Notes: a model not told the origin generated them from the sequence alone. 13,331 bases of DNA from an uncultured Candidatus Saccharibacteria bacterium (GCA_947306315.1 CAMZGF010000014.1:1-13331), one strand, 5' to 3'; numbered from the stretch's first letter, positions 1 to 5,812 are shown. Numbers and translations are program-made.

Positions 1-35
1 CCTGCAATTTGAATAATCTTCGCTTGATCGTTCAT
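1..35 (-). CDS. Start of an unidentified gene, cut by the window edge
   Basis: Only eleven full codons are visible, reading MNDQAKIIQIA. The start is supported by an AAAGGAGAG Shine-Dalgarno sequence a few bases upstream and by the gene's position just after the terminator that closes the FISUMP gene. Too little is present to assign a family. It may have its own promoter in the 36-60 stretch or be reached by readthrough; the sequence does not decide. Confidence 0.6.
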   Translation of the reverse strand, partial: MNDQAKIIQIA

Positions 36-56
36 ATCTCTCCTTTCATCACCAAT

Positions 57-85
57 AAAAAATAGTACCTAAATTAGGTACTATT
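57..85 (-). terminator. Rho-independent terminator after the FISUMP gene
   Basis: Bases 61-85 are a perfect 12-base inverted repeat (AATAGTACCTAA / TTAGGTACTATT) around one central base. On the minus strand it runs into six T residues (62-57), the usual intrinsic-terminator form. It starts 41 bases after the FISUMP stop codon. The plus strand has only a short T run after the stem, so termination in that direction would be weaker. Confidence 0.85.
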
Positions 86-126
86 TTATCATATCTTAAG
101 CTTTTTTAAAAGGATTACCGGTTTAA

Positions 127-1494
127 TTATTTAGCTACGCAGCGGACACCCATTCCAAACCCTTTTTCCGCATCATAATAGGTAAGAATGCTTCCAGAAT
201 CCATATATGTATAATATGCACGCTGATAATTACTAGAAGTGCTAGACCAATAATAGCCATAATCACCTTGGTATGAGACCGCTCCACTATAGAATTCGCC
301 ATTAAAGCTGAGAAGCGAAGCATTTCTTACACTGTTAGCACCAGCATACGCACCAGTGAGACTATCCCAACCATCCAACATAGTAGGCAACATCCAGCCT
401 TTAGGACAAATATCGTGAGGAGCAGATCCATAACGCACGTCAGTAGTTCCCCAACCGGCAGTAGCTGCTTGGAATGTATAATAACCGCCATAAGTTGGAT
501 CTACATAAACTGCGTTTTGGTTGTAGTTTGTTGAATTCCAGTTTGCGTCATAAACAAGGAAACCTTCTGGCGCATTTGAGCTTGCTGGCAAAGTCCAGGT
601 CTCACCTTCTTCAAGGTTTGAATCCGCACTAGTAAGAGTTGCATTTGCAATTTTCAAGTTTGAAGTCATCCAACAGTTACCATCAGCTAACTTCGCAATG
701 GTATATTCAGTATTGTCACGCGCATCTCTAAGTGTACTACGTGGAACATAATTTTCATCGCCACGATGCGAACCGTCGTAATCCGATCCTTGAGCAGAGT
801 AAGATGGGGTCGTAGTCTTGCTACATACAACTGAATTCATATCTTGCATTGTCGAAATTGCAAAGATATCTTTTACGAAACCAGGGTCAGTTGGATTAGC
901 TGAAGAATCTTTTGGAAAACCGTCTTGTCCATTTACGTAAGCCGTGAACAAAACATCATCGCCATAAATACCAGATGGGGTATTTCCTATCTTTGCCCAA
1001 AAACCAACTGTCGTAGTTTCATTTGGAGTTATCATTGGCGAATTTGTACGTTTAAGAGCTGTTGGTTCTCCAAAAACTGGCACCTTATAAAAGCTTGTAT
1101 GGTCGAGCGTAAAGCCCCATGTATTATCACTAAGGCTTCCACTCGTTTTAGCACCATCAAAATCTGAAGAAATAACGTCACGAATAAGGCTATTTGTATG
1201 AGTCATGTCTGAGGAATTATCTGTATCCTCAAGGGTTAACGTATACCCATACTGAGAGTTTGTTACAACAGATGCTTCGACGGAACCATCGACAAAACTG
1301 TGTGTATTTGCAGAGAGCTCAAGCTCGCTCTTGTTTAGACTGAGTGAAATCACATCATCAATTGTTAAACTAACATCTACGCCGTCAGAAGAATCAGCAT
1401 GTGACTTTATGATTGGTGAGTAAATATATGCAGCAACCAACGCCAAAAGTAGCGATGCTGAAAATACTCCTAGTTTTTTATGAAAATTTTTCAT
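127..1494 (-). CDS. Secreted or anchored FISUMP-domain surface protein
   Basis: This 455-residue protein begins with a short basic segment and a hydrophobic stretch (about residues 8-27), a signal peptide or N-terminal anchor. Residues 35-200 are Ser/Thr/Asp-rich and probably all-beta, with no motif I recognise. Residues 254-455 match the Fibrobacter succinogenes major paralogous (FISUMP) domain: TLRDARDNTEYT, the DGNCWMTSNL segment, DICPKGWMLPT (about 361-371), YYWSSTS (414-420) and the closing GVRCVAK. Cysteines at about 224, 274, 363 and 452 could form two disulfides in the exported domain. FISUMP proteins are abundant in Saccharibacteria and related lineages, but their biochemical role is unknown; a part in host contact is inference only. 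The gene has its own promoter upstream and a terminator downstream, so it is a single-gene unit. The start at 1494 is preferred because an ATG 8 bases upstream is out of frame and hits TGA after three codons. Confidence 0.85.
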   Translation of the reverse strand: MKNFHKKLGVFSASLLLALVAAYIYSPIIKSHADSSDGVDVSLTIDDVISLSLNKSELELSANTHSFVDGSVEASVVTNSQYGYTLTLEDTDNSSDMTHTNSLIRDVISSDFDGAKTSGSLSDNTWGFTLDHTSFYKVPVFGEPTALKRTNSPMITPNETTTVGFWAKIGNTPSGIYGDDVLFTAYVNGQDGFPKDSSANPTDPGFVKDIFAISTMQDMNSVVCSKTTTPSYSAQGSDYDGSHRGDENYVPRSTLRDARDNTEYTIAKLADGNCWMTSNLKIANATLTSADSNLEEGETWTLPASSNAPEGFLVYDANWNSTNYNQNAVYVDPTYGGYYTFQAATAGWGTTDVRYGSAPHDICPKGWMLPTMLDGWDSLTGAYAGANSVRNASLLSFNGEFYSGAVSYQGDYGYYWSSTSSNYQRAYYTYMDSGSILTYYDAEKGFGMGVRCVAK

Positions 1495-1521
1495 TTTTTC
1501 ATGACCTATTATGCTACTTAT

Positions 1522-1552
1522 ACTTTACCATAAGCGCTTTTAATAAGTCAAT
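1522..1552 (-). promoter_or_regulatory. Promoter of the FISUMP gene
   Basis: On the minus strand TTGACT (1552-1547) is followed, after 18 bases, by TAAAGT (1527-1522), preceded by TGG as in extended -10 elements. The start site would be about 20 bases before the ATG, giving a short leader that contains AGG. A second -10-like hexamer, CATAAT (1513-1508), lies closer to the gene. Confidence 0.55.
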
Positions 1553-1559
1553 AGAAAAA

Positions 1560-2576
1560 CTAGTTTCTTGGAGCTTCACCCTCAGGTTCGCCAAGAAGTT
1601 TCTTCGATTTAATCTCATAGCGAAGACCATTAACTGGAGAAATATAGTAATCTTCATTCATAAGGTTAATAAACATTGCGAGATCTTTATCATCTTGGAT
1701 AATAATTGAATGGTCTTCATCATCAGACATGAGCTCAAGTTGCATCTCATCGCAATAATCAATAAGTTGCTTTTGAGACATTGCAGCTTGGATATCGATA
1801 TCCTGGAGTTTCTTTACGAGCGGTTTTCTATCCTGGAGAAGATCATTTAGTGTAAGTTCTTCAGGAAGCGTCAACTTATATTTATCTGTAATTTCTTTAA
1901 CTTTTGCATCTGCAATCATCTGAGTTTTATAGTCATACTGGAATAGATTCTCAAATTTTGATTGATTGAAAATTACGACGTTGCCATCAACGATTGCAAC
2001 TTGGTTATCTTCCGGCATCTTGATTGCGATTTCTGCGGCAAATGGTTCGAAGCTTTCGCCATTAAGTTCCCAGCTTGTTGCGCCTTTAAGTGCAGAAGAA
2101 CCAGCGATTCCCTTTGCAATGTAGAAAACTTTGTTTCCTTCGTCGCCACCGAGATATGAAAACTTAGCAATAATACCTTTAATTTTCTTAAACTCAGAAC
2201 CAGAACCACCGTCGCTGAAATATTCGATATCTTTATATTCTTTTTCAATGAGATGAATTAACGATTCTGCACGTGTAACGTTTCTTAAATCAGTGCGATA
2301 AACAACATTCGATTCCCCATCACTTTTTTCGTATTCGCGTTGTTCAAGACCCTTGTCTGCTTCTTTGATAACATAAGAAACAGCTTCCATCATAAACATT
2401 GCCTTAACCGAAGCAGTAAGTTTATCCGAATATCGGACCTTAAAAGGAGTGTAATTTTTATTAAAAAGAAAAAGCTCGCAAGAAACATTATTCTTGTACT
2501 CTTCAATCTGATTTGCCCATTGAAAAACGTCAAAGCTAGTTTTTCTTTCAATTTCAGAATTTGTAATTTCAGTCAT
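1560..2576 (-). CDS. DUF4868 / KwaB-like protein
   Basis: This is a 338-residue soluble protein with no signal peptide or membrane segment. Its layout resembles DUF4868, the family that includes KwaB of the Kiwa anti-phage system: a mixed N-terminal half, the central strand-turn-strand 'QVAIVDGNVVIFN' (about 192-204) followed by 'KFENLFQYD' (207-215), then a helical region, and a C-terminal 'NLMNEDYYISPVNGLRYE' segment (304-321). In Kiwa, KwaB works with the membrane protein KwaA; no KwaA-like gene is present here. The gene is last in a three-gene operon after rnhA and the CYTH gene, with a 20-base gap and an AGGAGG ribosome binding site in it. The family call comes from recalled motif shape, not a profile search, so it is moderate. 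Defence or nucleic-acid binding is inferred from family and neighbour only. Confidence 0.5.
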   Translation of the reverse strand: MTEITNSEIERKTSFDVFQWANQIEEYKNNVSCELFLFNKNYTPFKVRYSDKLTASVKAMFMMEAVSYVIKEADKGLEQREYEKSDGESNVVYRTDLRNVTRAESLIHLIEKEYKDIEYFSDGGSGSEFKKIKGIIAKFSYLGGDEGNKVFYIAKGIAGSSALKGATSWELNGESFEPFAAEIAIKMPEDNQVAIVDGNVVIFNQSKFENLFQYDYKTQMIADAKVKEITDKYKLTLPEELTLNDLLQDRKPLVKKLQDIDIQAAMSQKQLIDYCDEMQLELMSDDEDHSIIIQDDKDLAMFINLMNEDYYISPVNGLRYEIKSKKLLGEPEGEAPRN

Positions 2577-2596
2577 TTTACCTCCTTATAAAGTTT

Positions 2597-3136
2597 TTAC
2601 ATCTGTTCTGAATATGTATCAATAATTACAGTTGAAGCATCTTGTCCGAATTGCTCGAAAGTTGAAATAATTTCTCTGCGAACTTCATCGACTTTATCGT
2701 CTTCAGCTAAATCTGCTTCAATTTTTGCATAGTATCCAGCCACGCCATCAACCTTGTCCAAGAATAGCTTCGTTCCCTTTCCAAGTACCAATTCCTGACG
2801 ACGGCTAGAAACTTCATTTTGCGCCTCAAAGCCAAGTTGAAGGATAATATTTGCAGCTTCTTGATAATCACGGATCACAGTCGTATCAACAATGTCGATA
2901 CCAGAATCTTCAATATGACGACGAAGTTGAAGTTCATATTTTGCTGGCTTATCAACTGCATGCATTTCTGTGCGAAGAATCAAACGTGGAAAAGAGCTTT
3001 TCTTCTGGTAATTACGTGGGACATAAACGCGTTCATGAAGCCAGTACATTGGCATAAAGTCCATATCGATCTCAGTAAGTTTTTTCTCGAATTCATCACG
3101 ATTCTTAAGTTTACATTTTACGATTACTTTTTTCAT
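2597..3136 (-). CDS. CYTH-fold protein (class IV adenylyl cyclase / triphosphatase-like)
   Basis: This 179-residue protein shows the alternating charged strands of the CYTH triphosphate-tunnel fold: an N-terminal strand VIVKCKL, ERVYVPR (35-41), RLILRTE (51-57), YELQLRR (67-73), SSRRQEL (110-116), and 'LFLDKVDG' followed by 'YYAKIEADL' (125-143). The last pair matches the 'LD-v-glG-f-EIE' signature of CyaB and thiamine-triphosphatase relatives. The usual N-terminal ExExK metal-binding motif is degenerate, keeping the lysine but not the glutamates, so catalysis may be altered or lost. Known CYTH members act on triphosphate substrates with divalent metal; the substrate here cannot be told. The start overlaps the rnhA stop (ATGA), and AAGGAGG inside the end of rnhA is its ribosome binding site, so the two are translationally coupled. 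Confidence 0.6.
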   Translation of the reverse strand: MKKVIVKCKLKNRDEFEKKLTEIDMDFMPMYWLHERVYVPRNYQKKSSFPRLILRTEMHAVDKPAKYELQLRRHIEDSGIDIVDTTVIRDYQEAANIILQLGFEAQNEVSSRRQELVLGKGTKLFLDKVDGVAGYYAKIEADLAEDDKVDEVRREIISTFEQFGQDASTVIIDTYSEQM

Positions 3137-3594
3137 GATTCCTCCTTAGGTGGAATTTCAATAATTTCAAGCGCGCCCATGGTCTTCTTTTCTCTAGCAT
3201 TATTTGCCCATTCGTCAGCTTTTTCATTCATCTCTGTGCCGACGTGCCCCCTTACCCATATTAGTTTAACTTTGCTCGAAGTATAGAGCGCATACAAACG
3301 CTTTACAAGATCTAGATTTTTTATTGGTCCAGATTTTTTAGTCCAATTATTCTTTTCCCATGCTGGAGCCCATTTTGTAAGTACGTTAATCCAGAATTCA
3401 GAATCAGAATGAATTTCAACTTCAGGATAAGCTTCCATCGCTGCACCCATCGCCTCGCCTTCCATACGAATATTCGTTGTAAGTGACGAACGACCCAAAA
3501 TAAGTGGGTTGCCACTCTCGGCGTCGATAACAGAAAAACCCCCAGGGCCAGGGTTCGGCGAAGCTGAACCATCAGTAAAGACGACTTTTACCAT
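3133..3594 (-). CDS. rnhA: Ribonuclease HI
   Basis: This enzyme cleaves the RNA strand of RNA-DNA hybrids using two metal ions in the cytoplasm. The 153-residue protein has the full RNase HI layout: 'FTDGSASPNPGPGG' with catalytic Asp8, 'NIRMEGEAM' with Glu45, 'IHSDSEFWIN' with Asp64, the basic 'KNNWTKKSGP' handle-like segment, and 'VRGHVGTEMNEKADEWA' with His117 and Asp127. Its length matches the E. coli enzyme (155 residues). It is first in an operon with the CYTH and KwaB-like genes. An extended -10 element ends 8 bases before the ATG with no Shine-Dalgarno sequence, so the mRNA is predicted to be nearly leaderless. The 'TDGSASPNPGPGG' form is typical of bacterial and archaeal RNase HI-like proteins; all catalytic residues are in place. 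Confidence 0.93.
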   Translation of the reverse strand: MVKVVFTDGSASPNPGPGGFSVIDAESGNPLILGRSSLTTNIRMEGEAMGAAMEAYPEVEIHSDSEFWINVLTKWAPAWEKNNWTKKSGPIKNLDLVKRLYALYTSSKVKLIWVRGHVGTEMNEKADEWANNAREKKTMGALEIIEIPPKEES

Positions 3595-3602
3595 ATACTT
3601 TC

Positions 3603-3611
3603 ATTATACCA
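3603..3611 (-). promoter_or_regulatory. Extended -10 promoter, rnhA operon
   Basis: The minus strand reads TGGTATAAT, a perfect extended -10. Eight bases (GAAAGTAT) separate it from the rnhA ATG, placing the predicted start site about two bases before the start codon. It lies just downstream of the ftsL terminator, separating the two transcription units. Confidence 0.7.
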
Positions 3612-3623
3612 GATATACAGAAT

Positions 3624-3646
3624 AAAAAATAGGTCTTCACGACCTA
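3624..3646 (-). terminator. Rho-independent terminator after ftsL
   Basis: On the minus strand TAGGTC and GACCTA form a 6-bp stem with a 5-base loop, followed directly by six T residues (3629-3624). It begins 33 bases after the ftsL stop and ends the rsmH-ftsL unit before the rnhA promoter. Confidence 0.85.
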
Positions 3647-3678
3647 AAGCTTAGGCAAACGACCCGAAGCGAGGAGTA

Positions 3679-4086
3679 CTATTCTGCGTATTCAGCACTG
3701 CCGGCATTTTCCATTGCAGCTGCAACTTTCGAGTTGTTCGAATTTGCAATAGAAGTAAGCCTTGCACGCTCAACCGCTAAATCTTCCTTACGTGCTTCAA
3801 GATCATCAATTTGATCTGATAAACTTGATAATTGATAGTCGAAACTTGTCGCTTTCGAACTCTGGTCAACATAGAAGAATCCAAGATTAAAAAGTAGCAA
3901 TGCAAAAATTCCAAAAAGAGTAAATCTTCCAAGCTTACCAGAACCAGAAAACTTTATCGTATTACGATTGCGTGAAAAATTATCACGGACACCGCCGAAA
4001 TTTCCAGTCATACCAAAATCGCTTGAATTCCCTCTCCATTCATGAGATGAGACTCTGCGTTTTGCTGTATATGTTCCGTTTCGCAT
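3679..4086 (-). CDS. ftsL: FtsL-like divisome membrane protein
   Basis: This 135-residue bitopic protein has a basic, Gly/Ser/Asn-rich cytoplasmic N-terminus (1-50), one membrane segment (about 54-73) and an extracytoplasmic heptad-like stretch (about 77-115, 'LSSLSDQIDDLEARKEDLAVERARL'-type pattern). That is the FtsL/DivIC architecture. These proteins bridge FtsQ to FtsW-FtsI. Sequence conservation in the family is low, so the call rests on topology, size and position as the next full gene after rsmH, as in the classical dcw order. The ATG at 4086 is preceded by GCGAGGAAAA, a usable ribosome binding site. A roughly 236-base untranslated stretch with RNA foldbacks lies between the preceding 21-codon ORF and this gene, and a terminator follows it. 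Confidence 0.65.
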   Translation of the reverse strand: MRNGTYTAKRRVSSHEWRGNSSDFGMTGNFGGVRDNFSRNRNTIKFSGSGKLGRFTLFGIFALLLFNLGFFYVDQSSKATSFDYQLSSLSDQIDDLEARKEDLAVERARLTSIANSNNSKVAAAMENAGSAEYAE

Positions 4087-4151
4087 TTTTCCTCGCTTAA
4101 ATGTTTGTATTTATTTTTGTTTTTGAAAATGTTTGTGTGAGTTGTCTTAGG

Positions 4152-4202
4152 CCGAGGGTAATCTAGAAACCGCACCACCGCATCGCTTCTAAATCCCCTC
4201 GG
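4152..4202 (-). ncRNA. Foldback RNA element in the ftsL leader
   Basis: On minus-strand RNA, CCGAGGG (4202-4196) pairs with CCCTCGG (4158-4152). After a small internal loop (GA / TTA), TTTAGAAGC (4193-4185) pairs with GTTTCTAGA (4170-4162). Together they give 16 pairs and a 14-base GC-rich apical loop. Both wobble pairs are G-U on the minus strand and would be A-C on the plus strand. There is no following T run, so it is not a terminator. It probably acts as a leader element or processing site for ftsL mRNA; I match it to no named RNA family. Confidence 0.45.
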
Positions 4203-4269
4203 GAAGGTCATATTTTTTATAAAAACACTCTGGTTAACTCACAACCAAAATCGGATCTCGTTCGTTTAG

Positions 4270-4320
4270 CGAATTTGACCCGTCATAGAGGGGCTTACAA
4301 AAGCCCCGAAGTCAAATCCG
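4270..4320 (-). ncRNA. Two-tier stem-loop after the 21-codon ORF
   Basis: On minus-strand RNA, CGGATTTGAC (4320-4311) pairs over 10 bases with GTCAAATTCG (4279-4270), including one G-U. Inside it GGGGCTT (4307-4301) and AAGCCCC (4296-4290) form a 7-bp hairpin with a TTGT loop. It starts two bases after the stop codon of the 21-codon ORF. No T run follows, which argues against a simple terminator. A stem this close to a short translated ORF could respond to ribosome position or protect a 3' end. Confidence 0.5.
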
Positions 4321-4322
4321 TA

Positions 4323-4388
4323 TTAGCGGAAATTCACTTTGATTTGTTGTGCGCGTGAATTGCTTTTAACGATGATTTGCTTTGGCAT
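4323..4388 (-). CDS. 21-residue peptide between rsmH and ftsL
   Basis: A complete 21-codon ORF begins MPKQIIVK and ends KVNFR. It is preceded by AAGGAGG five bases before the ATG, as strong as any ribosome binding site in the window. The peptide is basic, with two Lys/Arg clusters and no membrane segment. It sits in the 400-base gap between rsmH and ftsL and its stop lies two bases before a long stem-loop. It could be a leader peptide controlling ftsL, or a small basic protein. I recognise no family. The strong Shine-Dalgarno is the main reason to think it is translated; length alone gives no support. Confidence 0.45.
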   Translation of the reverse strand: MPKQIIVKSNSRAQQIKVNFR

Positions 4389-4439
4389 AATTGCCTCCTT
4401 TTTATTTTGTTTTTTTATTTTTATCAAATCCAAAGCTTT

Positions 4440-4459
4440 CGACGCTCATCTTCGCGTCG
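4440..4459 (-). other. Small hairpin after rsmH
   Basis: CGACGC and GCGTCG form a 6-bp stem around an 8-base loop, 27 bases after the rsmH stop. The following bases are A-rich rather than T-rich, so it is not an intrinsic terminator. It may be an mRNA stability or processing hairpin between rsmH and the 21-codon ORF. Confidence 0.3.
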
Positions 4460-4485
4460 TTCAAAATTGATTCTAGCTCCTGAGA

Positions 4486-5385
4486 CTAGTTTCTCTTTCT
4501 TGCTACACGAAGTTTTGCGCTTCTTGCTCTGGGGTTGATAACTAACTCCAGTTTCTCTGCAATAATTGGGCTCTTCGTTATAAGTTCAAATTCTGATTCT
4601 TCGCCTAGTGTCGAGTTTTCTTTGAAATAATTCTTTACTAGTCTATCTTCGAGACTATGGAAAGTGATTATCGCAACTCGTCCATTCTTATTTAGCAACT
4701 TCGGCAAAATCGGTAAAGTCCTTTCGATAATTCCAAGTTCATCATTTACAGCGATTCTAATCGCCTGGAAAACTTGTGTAGCCGGATGTTTTCCGAACCA
4801 CCTTGTTCCCTTAGACTTACTTACGTGTTTTCCAAAAGCGATTGCATTTGCAAGTTCGAGCGTATCGTTCCAGGGTCTTCCCTCGACGATTTCTCTTGCA
4901 TGTTTCTTTGCAAGGCCCGCGCTTTCTTCCCCATATTCTATGAAGATTTTCTCAAGTTCTCGTGGATGCCACTTATTTACAATATCCGATGCAGTTAAAT
5001 TCTGCGAAGGATCCATACGCATATCTAGCGGTCCAGATTTTGTGAATGAGAAACCACGTTCCGAATTATCTAATTGCGGAGACGAAACTCCAAAATCAGC
5101 TAATATCATATCGAAAGTTTTTCCACACTCGAAAAGGTGTTGCGTAGCACTATAAAAGTCATCATTTATTATCTCGACTTCACCAGGAAGGTTCTTCGTG
5201 AGATAGTTGATCGCATTCTCATCTCTATCGACGAGAGTTGCGCCTTTATAATTCTGCGTAACCGCCAAAATCTTGCTCGCATGTCCTGCATATCCTGCAG
5301 TAAGATCCAAATAAGTTTCGCCTTCTTTAGGATCTAGACATTCGATTACTTCCGATAATAATACTGGTTTATGGATTTCTTCCAT
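4486..5385 (-). CDS. rsmH: 16S rRNA (cytosine-1402 N4) methyltransferase RsmH
   Basis: RsmH (MraW) methylates N4 of C1402 in the 16S rRNA decoding centre using S-adenosylmethionine. The 299-residue protein is close to the family's normal length. It shows the N-terminal 'HKPVLLSEVIECLDP', the SAM-binding 'YLDLTAGYAGHA' (25-36), 'ADFGVSSPQLDNSERGFSF' (96-114), 'PLDMRMD' (119-125), 'HPATQVFQAIRIAVNDEL' (200-217), 'FHSLEDRLVKNYF' (242-254) and the C-terminal 'NPRARSAKLRVARK'. It heads the classical dcw cluster in many bacteria; here it comes after ftsQ and before ftsL. The start at 5385 fits the family and has no Shine-Dalgarno sequence. A perfect 9-bp inverted repeat with a TATAAT-bearing loop covers the start codon, and a promoter about 430 bases upstream would add a long structured leader, so two modes of expression are possible. 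Confidence 0.96.
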   Translation of the reverse strand: MEEIHKPVLLSEVIECLDPKEGETYLDLTAGYAGHASKILAVTQNYKGATLVDRDENAINYLTKNLPGEVEIINDDFYSATQHLFECGKTFDMILADFGVSSPQLDNSERGFSFTKSGPLDMRMDPSQNLTASDIVNKWHPRELEKIFIEYGEESAGLAKKHAREIVEGRPWNDTLELANAIAFGKHVSKSKGTRWFGKHPATQVFQAIRIAVNDELGIIERTLPILPKLLNKNGRVAIITFHSLEDRLVKNYFKENSTLGEESEFELITKSPIIAEKLELVINPRARSAKLRVARKRN

Positions 5386-5409
5386 AACCTATATTATATC
5401 ATAGGTTAT
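5384..5409 (-). promoter_or_regulatory. Extended -10 inside a palindrome over the rsmH start
   Basis: ATAACCTAT (5409-5401 on the minus strand) and ATAGGTTAT (5392-5384) form a perfect 9-base inverted repeat around GATATAAT. The loop and left arm together contain the extended -10 TGATATAAT (5401-5393), and the right arm includes the first two bases of the rsmH ATG. As DNA it resembles an operator over a leaderless promoter. As RNA made from further upstream it would hide the start codon in a stem. Confidence 0.55.
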
Positions 5410-5416
5410 ATCTTTA

Positions 5417-5659
5417 GTTTGAGCCCGGTCAACTAGAAACTTTCGCATTTTTGTTTTTGTAAAATGTTTGTTTATAGTTCTATACAATAAATGTTACGAT
5501 TCGTCCGCTTGCGCAGGACATATAATCTTAACAGTTGAGAGATTATTGTGTAGGTTGTCTTTTGAGTTAATTGGGAGGTTTTATTTAACGAAGAACTAAG
5601 GTTTTGATGACGCGAATCCTCAATCACGTGCAAAAACTCCTAGTTGACCGACCTCAAAC
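5417..5659 (-). ncRNA. Structured leader RNA closed by a 31-bp helix, upstream of rsmH
   Basis: Bases 5659-5629 pair with 5447-5417 on minus-strand RNA: 25 Watson-Crick pairs, 5 G-U pairs and 1 mismatch out of 31. All five G-U pairs would be A-C on plus-strand RNA. The enclosed 181 bases contain further helices: TAGTTC with GAACTA, AATAAA with TTTATT, a 7-bp ATAATCT/AGATTAT hairpin (5546-5522), and GTCC-T-GC-GCAA-GC-GGAC, a GNRA-loop hairpin with one bulge (5519-5503). The element lies between a sigma70-type promoter at 5813-5841 and rsmH, with no terminator between, so it is probably a long cis leader; a processed small RNA is also possible. I matched it to none of RNase P RNA, tmRNA, SRP RNA or a riboswitch class I can recognise. 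Confidence 0.6.
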
Positions 5660-5693
5660 CGTTTTTAAAGTGCGAAAAAAGAACCGTCGCTTT

Positions 5694-5765
5694 CTACTTA
5701 TTCTTAACCAGACGAATTACTTCGTAGTCCATCTCGTTTCGTACCTTCGTCGCCTGATCTTTCAT
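5694..5765 (-). CDS. Possible 23-residue leader ORF
   Basis: A 23-codon ORF begins MKDQATKV and ends RLVKNK, about 40 bases downstream of the predicted start site of the 5813-5841 promoter. It is charged and could form one amphipathic helix. The ribosome binding site is poor (AAAAAGAAC), and an ACGAA-GTAA-TTCGT GNRA-type hairpin lies within it, so the same bases may simply be part of the structured leader. Translation is uncertain. Confidence 0.25.
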   Translation of the reverse strand: MKDQATKVRNEMDYEVIRLVKNK

Positions 5766-5812
5766 ATATGTTCTTTTTGTTTGTGGTTTTTATATTGCTT
5801 TCCACTGACTTA

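Noticed and set aside
4008..4211. 67-codon minus-strand ORF across the ftsL start
   Set aside because: It overlaps ftsL in another frame, has no ribosome binding site, and its first part is the foldback stem.
4290..4307. GGGGCTT/AAGCCCC hairpin as a rho-independent terminator
   Set aside because: No T run follows on either strand, and it sits inside a larger 10-bp stem.
4664..5155. 163-codon plus-strand ORF
   Set aside because: It is antisense to rsmH, whose conserved motifs cover the same bases.
5417..5659. A small transposon-like element (MITE) with 31-bp terminal inverted repeats
   Set aside because: No target-site duplication is visible at the ends, and the one-sided G-U pattern fits RNA pairing better than decaying repeats. 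Not excluded without a search for other genomic copies.
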